From Caballeronia choica (GTDB lineage: Bacteria; Pseudomonadota; Gammaproteobacteria; Burkholderiales; Burkholderiaceae), in assembly GCF_001544535.1 (NCBI RefSeq), contig NZ_FCON02000021.1, positions 25,549 to 89,548 on the forward strand: a DNA stretch of 64,000 nt, in the 5' to 3' direction. The stretch's first letter is position 1. Each line of letters opens with the position of its first letter. The position numbers and the translations under genes were made by a program. Shown piece by piece: positions 45,575 to 54,417 of this stretch. The notes under the pieces were generated by a model, which saw nothing but the letters and a program-made list of their open reading frames with translations, did not search any database and was not told the origin of the DNA.

Positions 45575-48534
45575 GCGGTCTCCTTCTTCGGTGCAGCCGC
45601 TTTCGAAAGCGCGGCGTCTTTCTGGCGCAGGTTCTCGGGGTCGTAGAACGGAATCGGGACGACGGTGGCCGCGACCAGCCGGCCGTCGGTGAGCCGAAAC
45701 CCGATTCGTGTGCCGGGCGCCGCGAGCGACGGCTTCACGAACGCGAGACCGATCGTCTTGTTCAGCGTCGGGCTGAACGACACGCTCGTCGCGCGGCCCG
45801 CGATCTCGCCGCCATCGATCACGAGGTGGCATTCGCGCAGCCCCGAGTCCTTCGCGCCGTCATCGAGCGTGAAGCCGACGCTGCGCTGCTGGGCCGGTTG
45901 CTTCTCGATGACCTGCAAGCTGCGCTTGCCGACAAAGAACGGCTTGTCCAGCTTCACGGCCCATTCCATGCCGGCATCGCGTGGCGTGGTGAGGCCGTCG
46001 GTATCCTGACTCACGATCGCGTGGCCCTTTTCGAGGCGCAGGAGCCGCTGCGCTTCGACCCCGAACGGCCGGACGTCATACTCCGCGCCCGCGGCCAGCA
46101 AGGTCTCCCACAGCGCCGCACCATACTCGGCCGGAATGTGAATCTCATAGCCCCATTCGCCGACGAAGCCCACGCGCATCAGTCGCGCCGGGACGCGGTG
46201 CTCGCCGAGCGCGACGCCCGTCACGCGAATGCCGAGATACGGGAACGCTTCCGAGGACAAGTCCAGATCGACGAGCTTCTGGAGCACGGCGCGCGAGTCG
46301 CGCCCCGCGAGGTTCACCGCCGCATAGGCGCCCGTCACGTTGACGATGCCGCAATCGAGGCCCCAGATCGTGTTCAGCCGCGACAACTCGCGATAGATCG
46401 CAGCCGCGCCCGACGTGGTCGTCGTGAAGTAGAAGTGGTCGTCGGCGAGCCGGGCGATCACGCCGTCGTCGATCACGACGCCCGATTCGTCGCACATCAG
46501 CGCATAGCGCGTCATGCCGGGCTTGAGGCCCGCGTACTTCGACACGTACACGCGTTCGAGAAACTCCGCGGCCTGCGGTCCGCGCACTTCGAGCTTGCCG
46601 AGGGTGCCGACATCGATGATGCCGACGCCATTGCGCACCGCATGCACTTCCTCATGGATACAGGTCAGCCGGTCCTTGCCCGCCGCCGCGTAGTACTCGG
46701 GGCGTTGCCAGACGCCTGCCGGCATCCATACCGCAGCGAGCTTCGCGTGCTGCGCGTGCAGCGGTGTCCGGCGCTCGGGGTTGAAGCCGCGTCCGGCGAG
46801 CAGCGCCATCGGCACCGGATGAAAGAACGGACGCGCCGTGGTCGTGCCGACCTGTTGCGGCTCCTTCCCCGTGAGCCGCGCGAGAATGCGCAGGCCGTTC
46901 ATGTTCGAATGCTTGCCCTGGCTCGGCCCCATGCCATTGGTCGAGAAACGCTTGAGCAGTTCGATGTTGTCGAAGCCCTCCTGCACCGCGTTCGCGAAGT
47001 CCTTCAATTGCAGGTCTTCATCGAAGTCGACGAAATTCTTGCCCTGCGCATGCGCCACGATCGGCCACGCATGCGATGGCGATTCCGGCTCCGCCGCAGG
47101 CGCGATCGCAGTGGCACGGCTCGCTTCGGCACCCGCCCCGCAGTGGAGCGCGGCCAGCACGCCGGCGCGGCGGCCATCCTGCAGCTTGCTGTCGAAGGTG
47201 AAGACGCCGTTCACGCGTCCACAGGCAAACACGCCCGGGGGCAACTGGTCCGGCACGAACTGCTCGATCGGCTTGTCATAGCGCATCCGGGTGCCGGCCT
47301 GATAGAGCAGGTTCGCAGCGGGCGCCCAACCGACGCTCATCAACAGCGTGTCGCAGGGAATTTCCTTCGTGCGTTGCGTGGGCACCGGGCCGCCGTCGGC
47401 CGCGAACGGACCCACGCGCACGCCGGCGAGACGCGTGCCCGCCGAATTCGCGATTCCTTCGACCACGCAACTCGAACCCAGCACTTCGACGCCGCGTGCT
47501 TCCAGTTCGCGCGCCAGGTCGCCGAAGCGGTGCGACGCGCGCAGATCGATGACGGCCGCAACGGTCACGCCACGCGCCAGCATGTCGAGCGCGGCGCGAT
47601 ATCCATCCGCGTTCGCGGTCAGCACGACGGCACGCTCGCCGGGACGCACCGCATATCGGTAGGCGAGGCGTTGCGCCGCCGAGGCGAGCATCACACCCGG
47701 CAGGTCGTTGTTGCGGAACACGGCCGGTTGTTCGAAGGAGCCGGTCGCCATGATCACCGCCCGGGCGCGCATCTTCGTGATGCGCGTGCCATCGACGAGC
47801 GGCACCCAGTGGTCCGCGTAATACGCCGCTGCAAGCGTGCCCGTCATCATGCGAATGCGAGGATGGTTGTGCGCTTTCACATCGAGTTGACGCACCGCCT
47901 GATAGCGCGATTCGTCTCCGCCGATCTGGTAGGTGCCGCTGCCGCCGGAGCGCGCGTTTTCATCGACGATCACGACATCCGCGCCCTGTTCCGCCGCCGC
48001 CAGTGCCGCCGACAAACCGGACGGACCCGCGCCGATCACGAGCACGTCGCAAAACCCGTAGCGCTTCGGCGTGCGGACATGCGGCGCGCTGAAATCGACC
48101 TTGCCCAGTCCCGACATGTTGCGGAACATGCGCTCCCAGCGCGGGAACCAGCGCTTGCTATAGAACGCCTTGTAGTAGAAGCCGACCGGCAGGAACGGCG
48201 CGAGCTTGCCGATCCAGCGGCCACGGTCGGCAGCCACGCCGCCGAACGTATTGACCGAGGTCCAGTTGCCACCGCTCGTGAGTTCCGTGACATCGGCGCG
48301 CACATTGATGCGCGCGCCGTCCTGCACCATCGCGTTCACGTCGTGATTCGCCAGCGACAGCACGCCGCGCGGCCTGTGATACTTGAAACTGCGGCCAAGC
48401 ACCGTCACGTCCGAAGCCCACAGCGCGCTCGTGATGGTGTCGCCGGCGAAACCCTTGTAGCGCCGGCCTTCGTAGGAGAAGTCGAGTTGCTTGTCGCGCG
48501 CGATCCATTCGCCTGCGTGGGGAGCCAAACGCAT
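45571..48534 (-). CDS. mgdC: N-methylglutamate dehydrogenase subunit C (SoxA-like alpha)
   Basis: This 987-residue alpha subunit has an N-terminal ferredoxin-like domain (YKGFAGDTITSAL), a dinucleotide-binding domain (VLVIGAGPSGLSAALAAAEQG near residue 165, then MATGSFEQPAVF) and a C-terminal GcvT/folate domain (from about residue 600, with GIIDVGTLGKLEVRGP and YEIHIPAEYGAALW). The folate domain lets the released carbon be captured as methylene-H4F. It belongs to the sarcosine-oxidase-like family; specificity for N-methylglutamate is inferred from the operon. Its start directly abuts the mgdB stop. Confidence 0.9.
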   Translation of the reverse strand: MRLAPHAGEWIARDKQLDFSYEGRRYKGFAGDTITSALWASDVTVLGRSFKYHRPRGVLSLANHDVNAMVQDGARINVRADVTELTSGGNWTSVNTFGGVAADRGRWIGKLAPFLPVGFYYKAFYSKRWFPRWERMFRNMSGLGKVDFSAPHVRTPKRYGFCDVLVIGAGPSGLSAALAAAEQGADVVIVDENARSGGSGTYQIGGDESRYQAVRQLDVKAHNHPRIRMMTGTLAAAYYADHWVPLVDGTRITKMRARAVIMATGSFEQPAVFRNNDLPGVMLASAAQRLAYRYAVRPGERAVVLTANADGYRAALDMLARGVTVAAVIDLRASHRFGDLARELEARGVEVLGSSCVVEGIANSAGTRLAGVRVGPFAADGGPVPTQRTKEIPCDTLLMSVGWAPAANLLYQAGTRMRYDKPIEQFVPDQLPPGVFACGRVNGVFTFDSKLQDGRRAGVLAALHCGAGAEASRATAIAPAAEPESPSHAWPIVAHAQGKNFVDFDEDLQLKDFANAVQEGFDNIELLKRFSTNGMGPSQGKHSNMNGLRILARLTGKEPQQVGTTTARPFFHPVPMALLAGRGFNPERRTPLHAQHAKLAAVWMPAGVWQRPEYYAAAGKDRLTCIHEEVHAVRNGVGIIDVGTLGKLEVRGPQAAEFLERVYVSKYAGLKPGMTRYALMCDESGVVIDDGVIARLADDHFYFTTTTSGAAAIYRELSRLNTIWGLDCGIVNVTGAYAAVNLAGRDSRAVLQKLVDLDLSSEAFPYLGIRVTGVALGEHRVPARLMRVGFVGEWGYEIHIPAEYGAALWETLLAAGAEYDVRPFGVEAQRLLRLEKGHAIVSQDTDGLTTPRDAGMEWAVKLDKPFFVGKRSLQVIEKQPAQQRSVGFTLDDGAKDSGLRECHLVIDGGEIAGRATSVSFSPTLNKTIGLAFVKPSLAAPGTRIGFRLTDGRLVAATVVPIPFYDPENLRQKDAALSKAAAPKKETA

Positions 48535-48792
48535 TTACGCCTCCTCGCCATTCAAGTAAGTGCGGATCACGCGATCCAGCAGGGTGTCGCGCTCGGCGAT
48601 GAACCAGGTGTTGCTCGGCGTGTGGCACCACCATTCCTTCTTCACGCCCGGCGCCCCGTTGCGGCAGAACACGTAGTCGGCCCATTCGTCGTCGGTCGCC
48701 GTGGACGGTTCGGGCATCGGGCGCAATTCGCCCCAGTACGCGAATTCCGATACGGGCCGCGCGCCGTTCACCGGGCAAGTCATGATCTTCAT
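48535..48792 (-). CDS. mgdB: N-methylglutamate dehydrogenase subunit B (SoxD-like delta)
   Basis: This is an 85-residue small subunit. Canonical sarcosine oxidase delta binds zinc through a CPxCG motif and a His/Cys pair. Here only the first cysteine of that motif remains (TCPVNG), and the later pair reads YVFCRNG and WWCHTPS, so the zinc site is changed or lost. The general layout (EFAYWGE, DDEWADYVF, WFIAERDTLLDRV) still matches the family. Confidence 0.85.
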   Translation of the reverse strand: MKIMTCPVNGARPVSEFAYWGELRPMPEPSTATDDEWADYVFCRNGAPGVKKEWWCHTPSNTWFIAERDTLLDRVIRTYLNGEEA

Positions 48793-48807
48793 TGCCTGTC
48801 TCCTCGA

Positions 48808-50049
48808 TCAGTGGCCGACCGACGCCGCGCCCTTCTCGCCGGTCAGCGAGAACTCACGGAAGCGATCGAGCGTGAAGCCCGTGATGAGCGGATGGTTCGT
48901 GTCGTTCACGACCGTGTGCGACATCGTCTTGCCGCAAATCGGCGTGGCCTTGAAGCCCCAGGTTCCCCAGCCGGAATCCAGATAGAAGCCTTCGACCTGC
49001 GTCTTGCCCATGATCGGGGCGAAGTCGGGCGTCATGTCGGCCATGCCGGCCCATTGACGCATCACCTTCACTTGCGAGAGGAACGGGAACATCTCGAGCA
49101 TGTGCGCCGTCAGTCCCTCGACGAAATCGAGCGTCGAGCGCGTCGAATGCAGTTCGTACGGATCGAGCGAGGCGCCCATCACCAGCTCGCCCCGAGCCGA
49201 CTGGCTGATGTACACGTGCAGGCTGCCGGAGACGAGAATCGGGTCGAGCCACGGCTTGAGCGGCTCGCTCACCATCGCCTGCAGCGGATGGATGTAGATC
49301 GGCGTGCGCACGTCCACCATGTCCGTGATGCGCGGAGTCGAACCGGCGACCGCGCACAGCACCTTGTTGGTCGAGATATAGCCTCGCGACGTGTTCACGC
49401 CCCTGACCTTGCCCCCGGCCACGTCGATGCCGAGCACTTCCGTCTGCTGGTGTATCTCGACGCCACGCTGATCCGCGCCACGTCCGTAGCCCCACGCCAC
49501 CGCGTCGTGGCGGGCAACCGAGCCGGGTGCGTGATACAGCGCGCCGAGGATCGGCGCGACACCACCGCACGAGAGATCCATCATCGGCGCGGAGGCCTTC
49601 ACTTCCTTCGGGCCGACCACTTCCGAATCCACCCCGTAGTGCTTGTTCACCTCGGCGCGCCAGCGCATCGTGCGCATCGCGGAGTCGGTGTGGGCGAGCG
49701 TGTAGTGGCCGCGCGTCGAGTAGAAGAGGTTCAGGTCGAAGTCTTCCGACAGGTCCTGCCACAGCTTCACCGACGCATCGTAGAACTGCACGCCTTCGGG
49801 CGTCAGATAGTTCGAGCGGATGATGGTCGTGTTGCGTCCCGTGTTGCCGCCGCCGATATAGCCCTTCTCCAGAACCGCGACGTTGGTGATGCCGTGCTCG
49901 CGGGCGAGATAGTAGGCGGATGCGAGTCCATGACCGCCAGCCCCGATAATCACAACGTCATAGGAACGACGCAGACTGTCATGCTGCGTGAACATCCTCG
50001 GCTCGGGATGCTTCTTCGACATCGCGAAACGCGCAAGACGCCATGGCAT
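48808..50049 (-). CDS. mgdA: N-methylglutamate dehydrogenase subunit A (SoxB-like beta, flavoprotein)
   Basis: This 413-residue flavin subunit oxidises the N-methyl group. The FAD site is VVIIGAGGHGLASAYYLA near residue 32, followed by the covalent-flavin region GYIGGGNTGRNTTIIRSNY typical of SoxB. A C-terminal GFYLDSGWGTWGFKATP segment is also conserved. AAGGAG precedes the ATG at 50049. It is the first mgd gene, 71 bases after purU on the same strand. Confidence 0.9.
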   Translation of the reverse strand: MPWRLARFAMSKKHPEPRMFTQHDSLRRSYDVVIIGAGGHGLASAYYLAREHGITNVAVLEKGYIGGGNTGRNTTIIRSNYLTPEGVQFYDASVKLWQDLSEDFDLNLFYSTRGHYTLAHTDSAMRTMRWRAEVNKHYGVDSEVVGPKEVKASAPMMDLSCGGVAPILGALYHAPGSVARHDAVAWGYGRGADQRGVEIHQQTEVLGIDVAGGKVRGVNTSRGYISTNKVLCAVAGSTPRITDMVDVRTPIYIHPLQAMVSEPLKPWLDPILVSGSLHVYISQSARGELVMGASLDPYELHSTRSTLDFVEGLTAHMLEMFPFLSQVKVMRQWAGMADMTPDFAPIMGKTQVEGFYLDSGWGTWGFKATPICGKTMSHTVVNDTNHPLITGFTLDRFREFSLTGEKGAASVGH

Positions 50050-50120
50050 AACTCTCTCCTTGTGCAGCCCCTGCGGCGTGGGGCTTTTGTGGATTCCGAC
50101 TGGGGGGACGATTCGCTGGG

Positions 50121-50981
50121 CTAACGCAGTACCACTGTCTTGTTGCCGTGTATCAACACGCGGTCTTCGAGGTGATAGCGCAACCCCCGTGCCAATACGG
50201 CCTTCTCGATGTCGCGGCCGAGGCGCACGAGATCGTCCGGACGATCGGAATGGCGCACCCGGATCGTGTCCTGTTCGATGATCGGACCTTCGTCGAGGTC
50301 TTCCGTCACGTAATGGCAGGTCGCGCCCGTCAGCTTCACGCCGCGCGTATAGGCCTGGTGATACGGCTTCGCACCGACGAAGCTCGGCAGGAACGAATGG
50401 TGGATATTGATGATGCGGCCCGGGTACGCGCGGCACAATTTCGGCGACAGCACCTGCATGTAGCGCGCAAGCACCATCGTGTCGGCGCGCGCGTCTTCGA
50501 AGAGCCGCTGCACTTCGTCGTAGGCCGCTTCCTTGTTATCCGGCGTGACCGGCACGTGATGAAACGGGATGCCGTGCCATTCCACGAAACTGCGCCACGT
50601 GTCGTGGTTCGAGATCACGCACGGAATGTCGATGTCGAGTTCGCCGGCCTTCCAGCGCGCCAGCAAATCGTAAAGACAGTGTTCGAGCTTCGACACCAGG
50701 ATCACGACGCGCTTTTTCACCGAGTGATCGGCGACCTTCCACGACATCTGGAAGTCACGGGCGATGCGCTCGAAGCGATCGCGGAACTGGTCGATGCTGA
50801 TCGACAGCGAATCGGTCGCGATCTCGTGGCGCATGAAGAAGCGCTTTTCGATTTCGTCGGCATGGTGTGAGGCTTCGATGATCCAGCCGTGATGCTCGGC
50901 AAGGAACGTGCTTACAGTGGCCACGATGCCAATGCGGTCCGGGCACGACAGGGTCAACGTAAAGCGGCGAGTTGCGGACAT
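50121..50981 (-). CDS. purU: Formyltetrahydrofolate deformylase
   Basis: This 286-residue enzyme hydrolyses formyl-H4F to formate and H4F. An N-terminal ACT domain (FTLTLSCPDRIGIVATVSTFL) precedes the formyltransferase-like catalytic domain (VISNHDTW, INIHHSFLPSFVGAKPYHQAY, GATCHYVTEDLDEGPIIEQD) with catalytic Asn, His and Asp in place. As first gene of the mgd-gmaS-mgs-folD run it gives a folate-linked route from methyl carbon to formate and recycles H4F. A good promoter precedes it. Confidence 0.95.
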   Translation of the reverse strand: MSATRRFTLTLSCPDRIGIVATVSTFLAEHHGWIIEASHHADEIEKRFFMRHEIATDSLSISIDQFRDRFERIARDFQMSWKVADHSVKKRVVILVSKLEHCLYDLLARWKAGELDIDIPCVISNHDTWRSFVEWHGIPFHHVPVTPDNKEAAYDEVQRLFEDARADTMVLARYMQVLSPKLCRAYPGRIINIHHSFLPSFVGAKPYHQAYTRGVKLTGATCHYVTEDLDEGPIIEQDTIRVRHSDRPDDLVRLGRDIEKAVLARGLRYHLEDRVLIHGNKTVVLR

Positions 50982-51018
50982 GGGGCTCTCGGCTTTCTCT
51001 TTGGTGAGGTGTTGATGC

Positions 51019-51047
51019 AAGGTAACTACGCGAAAATCGACTGTCAA
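51019..51047 (-). promoter_or_regulatory. Strong sigma70-type promoter for purU and the methylamine operon
   Basis: On the minus strand TTGACA (51042-51047) and TACCTT (51019-51024) are 17 bases apart, and the purU start is about 38 bases beyond the -10 box. It probably drives purU and the downstream mgd-gmaS-mgs-folD genes, since gaps between them are short. Confidence 0.65.
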
Positions 51048-51062
51048 TGTGGATAAACTCTT

Positions 51063-51077
51063 TTTCCTGTCAGGAAA
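51063..51077. promoter_or_regulatory. Palindromic operator candidate TTTCCTG-T-CAGGAAA
   Basis: A perfect 7-bp inverted repeat around one base lies about 16 bases upstream of the -35 box of the purU promoter, a position suited to an activator or repressor. The rest of the gap up to 51304 shows no supported gene or site. Confidence 0.5.
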
Positions 51078-51304
51078 CACCTTGTGAGTACCCATTCATG
51101 GGTATGGCATCGGAAAAAGCGCTCACATGGGGGAAGCTGCGGGACCCGCGACGGTTGAGTTGGGCTGGACAGGGACGCGGCAAGGAACCGCGTCGGGCAA
51201 GACTTCGTGTCGCTGGAGAAAGCCGCGCCCAGGCCGGTGCCGATGCGGCACGGCCAGGGCGTACTGTGTGTGTGTCGGGAACGGTGGCGAGCGGCGCGAG
51301 TCGG

Positions 51305-51652
51305 CTAGGCCGCTTGCGCCTGCAGGCGATGTCTGAACGACGCCCAGCGATAGCGCGCGATCATGTAGGCGTCGAGCGCGGCTATCGCATAGATGAAGAT
51401 GCCGCCCGCGTGCCGGCCAACGAACGAGCGTCCCGGAGCGGCGAGCTCCATCGTCACGAACCCGAGCGAGAGCATGAAGAACACCATCGTCAGTGCACGA
51501 GCGGGCGTCCCGTTGAGCACTTGTCCCGCGCCCGGCAGGAGCACGGCGGCCGCCAGCACGAGATAGGGATGCAGCGGCCGTCGAGCGCGCGGCGTGGGCG
51601 TGCTCGGTCGCTTGTCGCGCGCGGAGGGCGGCATCGATTTACGCCTGCGCAT
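51305..51652 (-). CDS. Small membrane protein of unknown function
   Basis: This 115-residue protein has a basic N-terminus rich in Arg and Pro followed by three hydrophobic segments (about residues 30-48, 53-72 and 84-103). It starts inside the last codons of the preceding gene (14-base overlap), so the two are coupled. I do not recognise a family. It is the last gene of the permease group. Confidence 0.55.
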   Translation of the reverse strand: MRRRKSMPPSARDKRPSTPTPRARRPLHPYLVLAAAVLLPGAGQVLNGTPARALTMVFFMLSLGFVTMELAAPGRSFVGRHAGGIFIYAIAALDAYMIARYRWASFRHRLQAQAA

Positions 51653-52316
51653 GAGTGCCTCCGCTCGCGAGATCGGCGCACACCGCCACGGCCTGATCGA
51701 GTATCGACTTGAGCAGCGCGGCTGGCACATGCGCTTCGCGAAACGCGGCGGAGCGCAGCACCAGATACTCGCTGCGATCCGCGCTATGCGCCTGATAGAC
51801 GATTCTCACGCCGTGCCGCGTGACCAGCAGTTCCTTCGAGCGCGGATCGTCGAAGATCGTGCGGACATGAGGATCGAGTAGCCCGAGCGGAAGTTCGGCG
51901 GCGGGCCGGTCGGCCTTGATCGACGTATGCCGGGGCCACGCGTCCGGGATAGCGACACGCATGGGCAGGCTGCTCGCCGGCGAATAGAACTCGACATTCT
52001 GAGTCCGCGCGAGCAGATCGAACGTGCCGTCCATCGGCAGTTCGCGCCTGACCGTGACAAGCAGCCACAGCGAAGGAATCTTGCGAAAGACAACCTGATC
52101 GACAACCGGTTCGACACGCACGTCATAGCCGCCGTAGCAACCCGTGAGCACGGGAAAATCCACGGCATCCTGTGTCAGCCGATGGTGGTCGAACAGTGCG
52201 AGACAGGCTTCGAACAGCTTCAGGCGCTGCGCCTTCATCACGCTCCGGTCGTGGCGATACACGAGACCGAGCGTCACGGCGAACAGCGCCGCCAATGCGA
52301 TGCCAGCGAGATGCAT
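51639..52316 (-). CDS. Hypothetical protein with one N-terminal membrane anchor
   Basis: This 225-residue protein has a single hydrophobic segment at residues 3-20 followed by a soluble domain of about 200 residues with mixed alpha/beta character and no family I recognise. It lies 74 bases after the permease gene and overlaps the next gene. ATG 52316 is the start that includes the membrane anchor; the long open frame upstream shadows the permease gene. Confidence 0.6.
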   Translation of the reverse strand: MHLAGIALAALFAVTLGLVYRHDRSVMKAQRLKLFEACLALFDHHRLTQDAVDFPVLTGCYGGYDVRVEPVVDQVVFRKIPSLWLLVTVRRELPMDGTFDLLARTQNVEFYSPASSLPMRVAIPDAWPRHTSIKADRPAAELPLGLLDPHVRTIFDDPRSKELLVTRHGVRIVYQAHSADRSEYLVLRSAAFREAHVPAALLKSILDQAVAVCADLASGGTHAQA

Positions 52317-52390
52317 GGTGTGACGCTCCGTTGCCGCGACGCTCGCTATGGATAACCCCTGCCACCTTTCGAGAGGGGCGCCGCACGATG

Positions 52391-53785
52391 TCAGTAGTTT
52401 TTCGGGCGCGGCCAGTCCATCGTGAACTGATCGCCTCGCTTGACATACTTGTACCGGTGCAGCGTGAACCAGATGGAGGCGATGATGTAGAACGCCATGA
52501 TCGACAGCAGCGACGTGCCGTAGCCAAGATAGGTCGCAAAGTAAGTCGCGATGCATAACGTCAGCAGCACCAGCGCCGGGATCGGATGAAACGGATGGAT
52601 GTAGCCGCGGTTGATGCTGCCGAGCGGCCATTTCCGGCGGAACTTGACGATGTTGATCGACATGAACGTGTAGCCGAGCAGGCCGGACAGGATGGAGAAC
52701 GTGATCACCTGGTCCAGCAACCCGGTGAAGGCGAATGAGATCGCGATCGGCACGAGGAAGATGATGGAGCGATACGGCGTGCGGTATCGCGGATGCACGG
52801 CGCCGAACCACATCGGCATGTAGCGGTCGCGCGACATCGAAAACCAGGCGCGGGAGGCGTCGTTGATACAGCCGTTGGCCGATGCGACCGCCGAGAACAG
52901 CGTGCCGACGAAGAGCAGCGTCTGCAAGCCCTTGCTTCCGGTCAGGCGCGCGGCATCGTAGAGCGGCGTCACTGCCTGGCCCAGATACTCCCACGGCATC
53001 AGGCCGGTGGCGATGTACCAGGTCATCGCCGCCGCGATCAGCAGCGTGATCATGCCGCACATCGTGCCAAGCGGAATCGAGCGTCCCGCCGAGCGGACTT
53101 CTTCCGCTGCCTGGCAAGTGCCTTCGATGCCCAGGTAGTACCACATGCCGAACTGCAGTGCCGCCACCACGCCGAGCCATCCATACGGCAGCGAGGTCAG
53201 CAACTCGCGATGCAGGAGCGTCTGCCCCGGGTGCCAAGGCTGCACGCCCAGAAACAGCACGACGATCGCGACGAATGCGATCGACGTAATCACGAAATTG
53301 ACCGTCAGCGTGACAAAGACGCCGCGATAGTTGAGCCACGCCAGAAACGCGATGGTGACGAGCGCAAACGGCCGCGAGTCGAGCCCCGGGTATCCCGAAT
53401 CGGCGGCGACGGCCTTGATCAGGTCGCCCACCACGAGTGCATCCGCCGCCTCGAGCATCGTGTACGCCATGACGAGATACAGGCCCACGTTGAACGCCAT
53501 CAGCGGCCCGATGATGTGCTTCGCCTGCGTGTACTGGCCACCTGCTGCGGCGACCGTCGAGGTCACTTCGGAGTCGATCATGGCCACGCACGTGTACAGC
53601 AGGCCGATGATCCAGCAGGCGATCAGCGAACCATACGCGCCGCCTTTCGCAACAGAGAAATTCCACCCCATGAATTCGCCGACGAGGACGATGCCGACGC
53701 CGAGCGCCCATACGTGAATCGGCCCCAGCACCTTCAACAACGCGATTCGCTCGCCTTTCTGTCCTGCCACCGCTGCATCACTCAT
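52391..53785 (-). CDS. APC-superfamily permease, candidate methylamine or amine transporter
   Basis: This 464-residue permease has about 12 hydrophobic segments. The first helix region shows the APC signature (VWALGVGIVLVGEFMGWNFSVAKGG), and TSTVAAAGGQYTQA and GIEGTCQAAEEVRSAGRSIP follow. The overall look is that of the ethanolamine-permease group. Close to the methylamine operon, it probably imports methylated amines. CAGGAG precedes the ATG. Substrate assignment is inferred from position. Confidence 0.8.
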   Translation of the reverse strand: MSDAAVAGQKGERIALLKVLGPIHVWALGVGIVLVGEFMGWNFSVAKGGAYGSLIACWIIGLLYTCVAMIDSEVTSTVAAAGGQYTQAKHIIGPLMAFNVGLYLVMAYTMLEAADALVVGDLIKAVAADSGYPGLDSRPFALVTIAFLAWLNYRGVFVTLTVNFVITSIAFVAIVVLFLGVQPWHPGQTLLHRELLTSLPYGWLGVVAALQFGMWYYLGIEGTCQAAEEVRSAGRSIPLGTMCGMITLLIAAAMTWYIATGLMPWEYLGQAVTPLYDAARLTGSKGLQTLLFVGTLFSAVASANGCINDASRAWFSMSRDRYMPMWFGAVHPRYRTPYRSIIFLVPIAISFAFTGLLDQVITFSILSGLLGYTFMSINIVKFRRKWPLGSINRGYIHPFHPIPALVLLTLCIATYFATYLGYGTSLLSIMAFYIIASIWFTLHRYKYVKRGDQFTMDWPRPKNY

Positions 53786-53821
53786 GAACTGCTCCTGAAT
53801 GGGTTGAACTGGCGGACGCGG

Positions 53822-53962
53822 CTATTCCTTCCCTTCCGTCGAACTCATCAGAAAGTCGTCGTCGTATTGACGGCGAACCTTGAGCGCGTCGATCAGGATC
53901 CACAGGAAGAGCATGATCGACACGGCCCAGGCGGCATGACTCAGCAATTGCCAGAAGTTCAT
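53822..53962 (-). CDS. 46-residue single-span membrane protein
   Basis: This short protein (starting MNFWQLLSHAAWAVS) has one hydrophobic helix at about residues 8-27 and a charged C-terminal tail. It sits 36 bases upstream of the permease and 4 bases after the next small membrane gene. I know no family for it. The tight spacing suggests a small subunit or assembly factor of the transporter. Confidence 0.6.
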   Translation of the reverse strand: MNFWQLLSHAAWAVSIMLFLWILIDALKVRRQYDDDFLMSSTEGKE

Positions 53963-53966
53963 CGAT

Positions 53967-54347
53967 CTACTCCTTGAATTTCTCGGCGATCACCTGGCGG
54001 TATTGCCGGTCGGACACGCGGAGGACAAAGACGAAATAGCCCACGATGACGAGTGCGGTCACGGTCAGTGAAACCGGCTCGATCTCATAGTTGAACTTGC
54101 TGGTGACAATGGGCCTGGCCTGCTCGCTGTCGTAGCCGAGCTTGCGCCATTGCGCTTCCATCGCTGGATTCTGGCCGAGCTCGCGCCAGGAAACCTGCGT
54201 CCTCGCCGCATCGGCCTGGACCGGCTTCTCCGGCGCCTTCAGGAGAAGCGGCGCGAGCAGGCTGCAGTACACCAGCACGAGCAGGAAGATACTGTCGACC
54301 AACTGGCCGAAGCCTTTCTGCACAGGGGGAACATATTCGGCTGCCAT
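53967..54347 (-). CDS. 126-residue two-span membrane protein
   Basis: Hydrophobic helices lie at about residues 15-36 (VDSIFLLVLVYCSLLAPLLL) and 91-110 (VTALVIVGYFVFVL), with a soluble loop of about 55 residues between them. Both termini are likely cytoplasmic. No family recognised. It lies between two other small membrane genes of the same operon. Confidence 0.65.
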   Translation of the reverse strand: MAAEYVPPVQKGFGQLVDSIFLLVLVYCSLLAPLLLKAPEKPVQADAARTQVSWRELGQNPAMEAQWRKLGYDSEQARPIVTSKFNYEIEPVSLTVTALVIVGYFVFVLRVSDRQYRQVIAEKFKE

Positions 54348-54417
54348 GTCGAGTTTCCTCTTCAGTTGGCGCTTCAGTTGATGCCGCGGGGATGCTTCGG
54401 GGATGATTCAGGATGTT

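Noticed and set aside
40440-50049. Reading the sox/glx-like genes as sarcosine oxidase and glycine-betaine catabolism
   Set aside because: The type III glutamine synthetase between them and the class II amidotransferase, GXGXG and FMN trio is the layout of the N-methylglutamate pathway. Sarcosine oxidation cannot be excluded from sequence alone, so the assignments keep this as an alternative.
45526-50124. Plus-strand ORF of over 1500 codons opposite mgdABC
   Set aside because: It is an antisense shadow produced by the GC-rich codon use of the mgd genes; its product is Arg/His-rich without domains.
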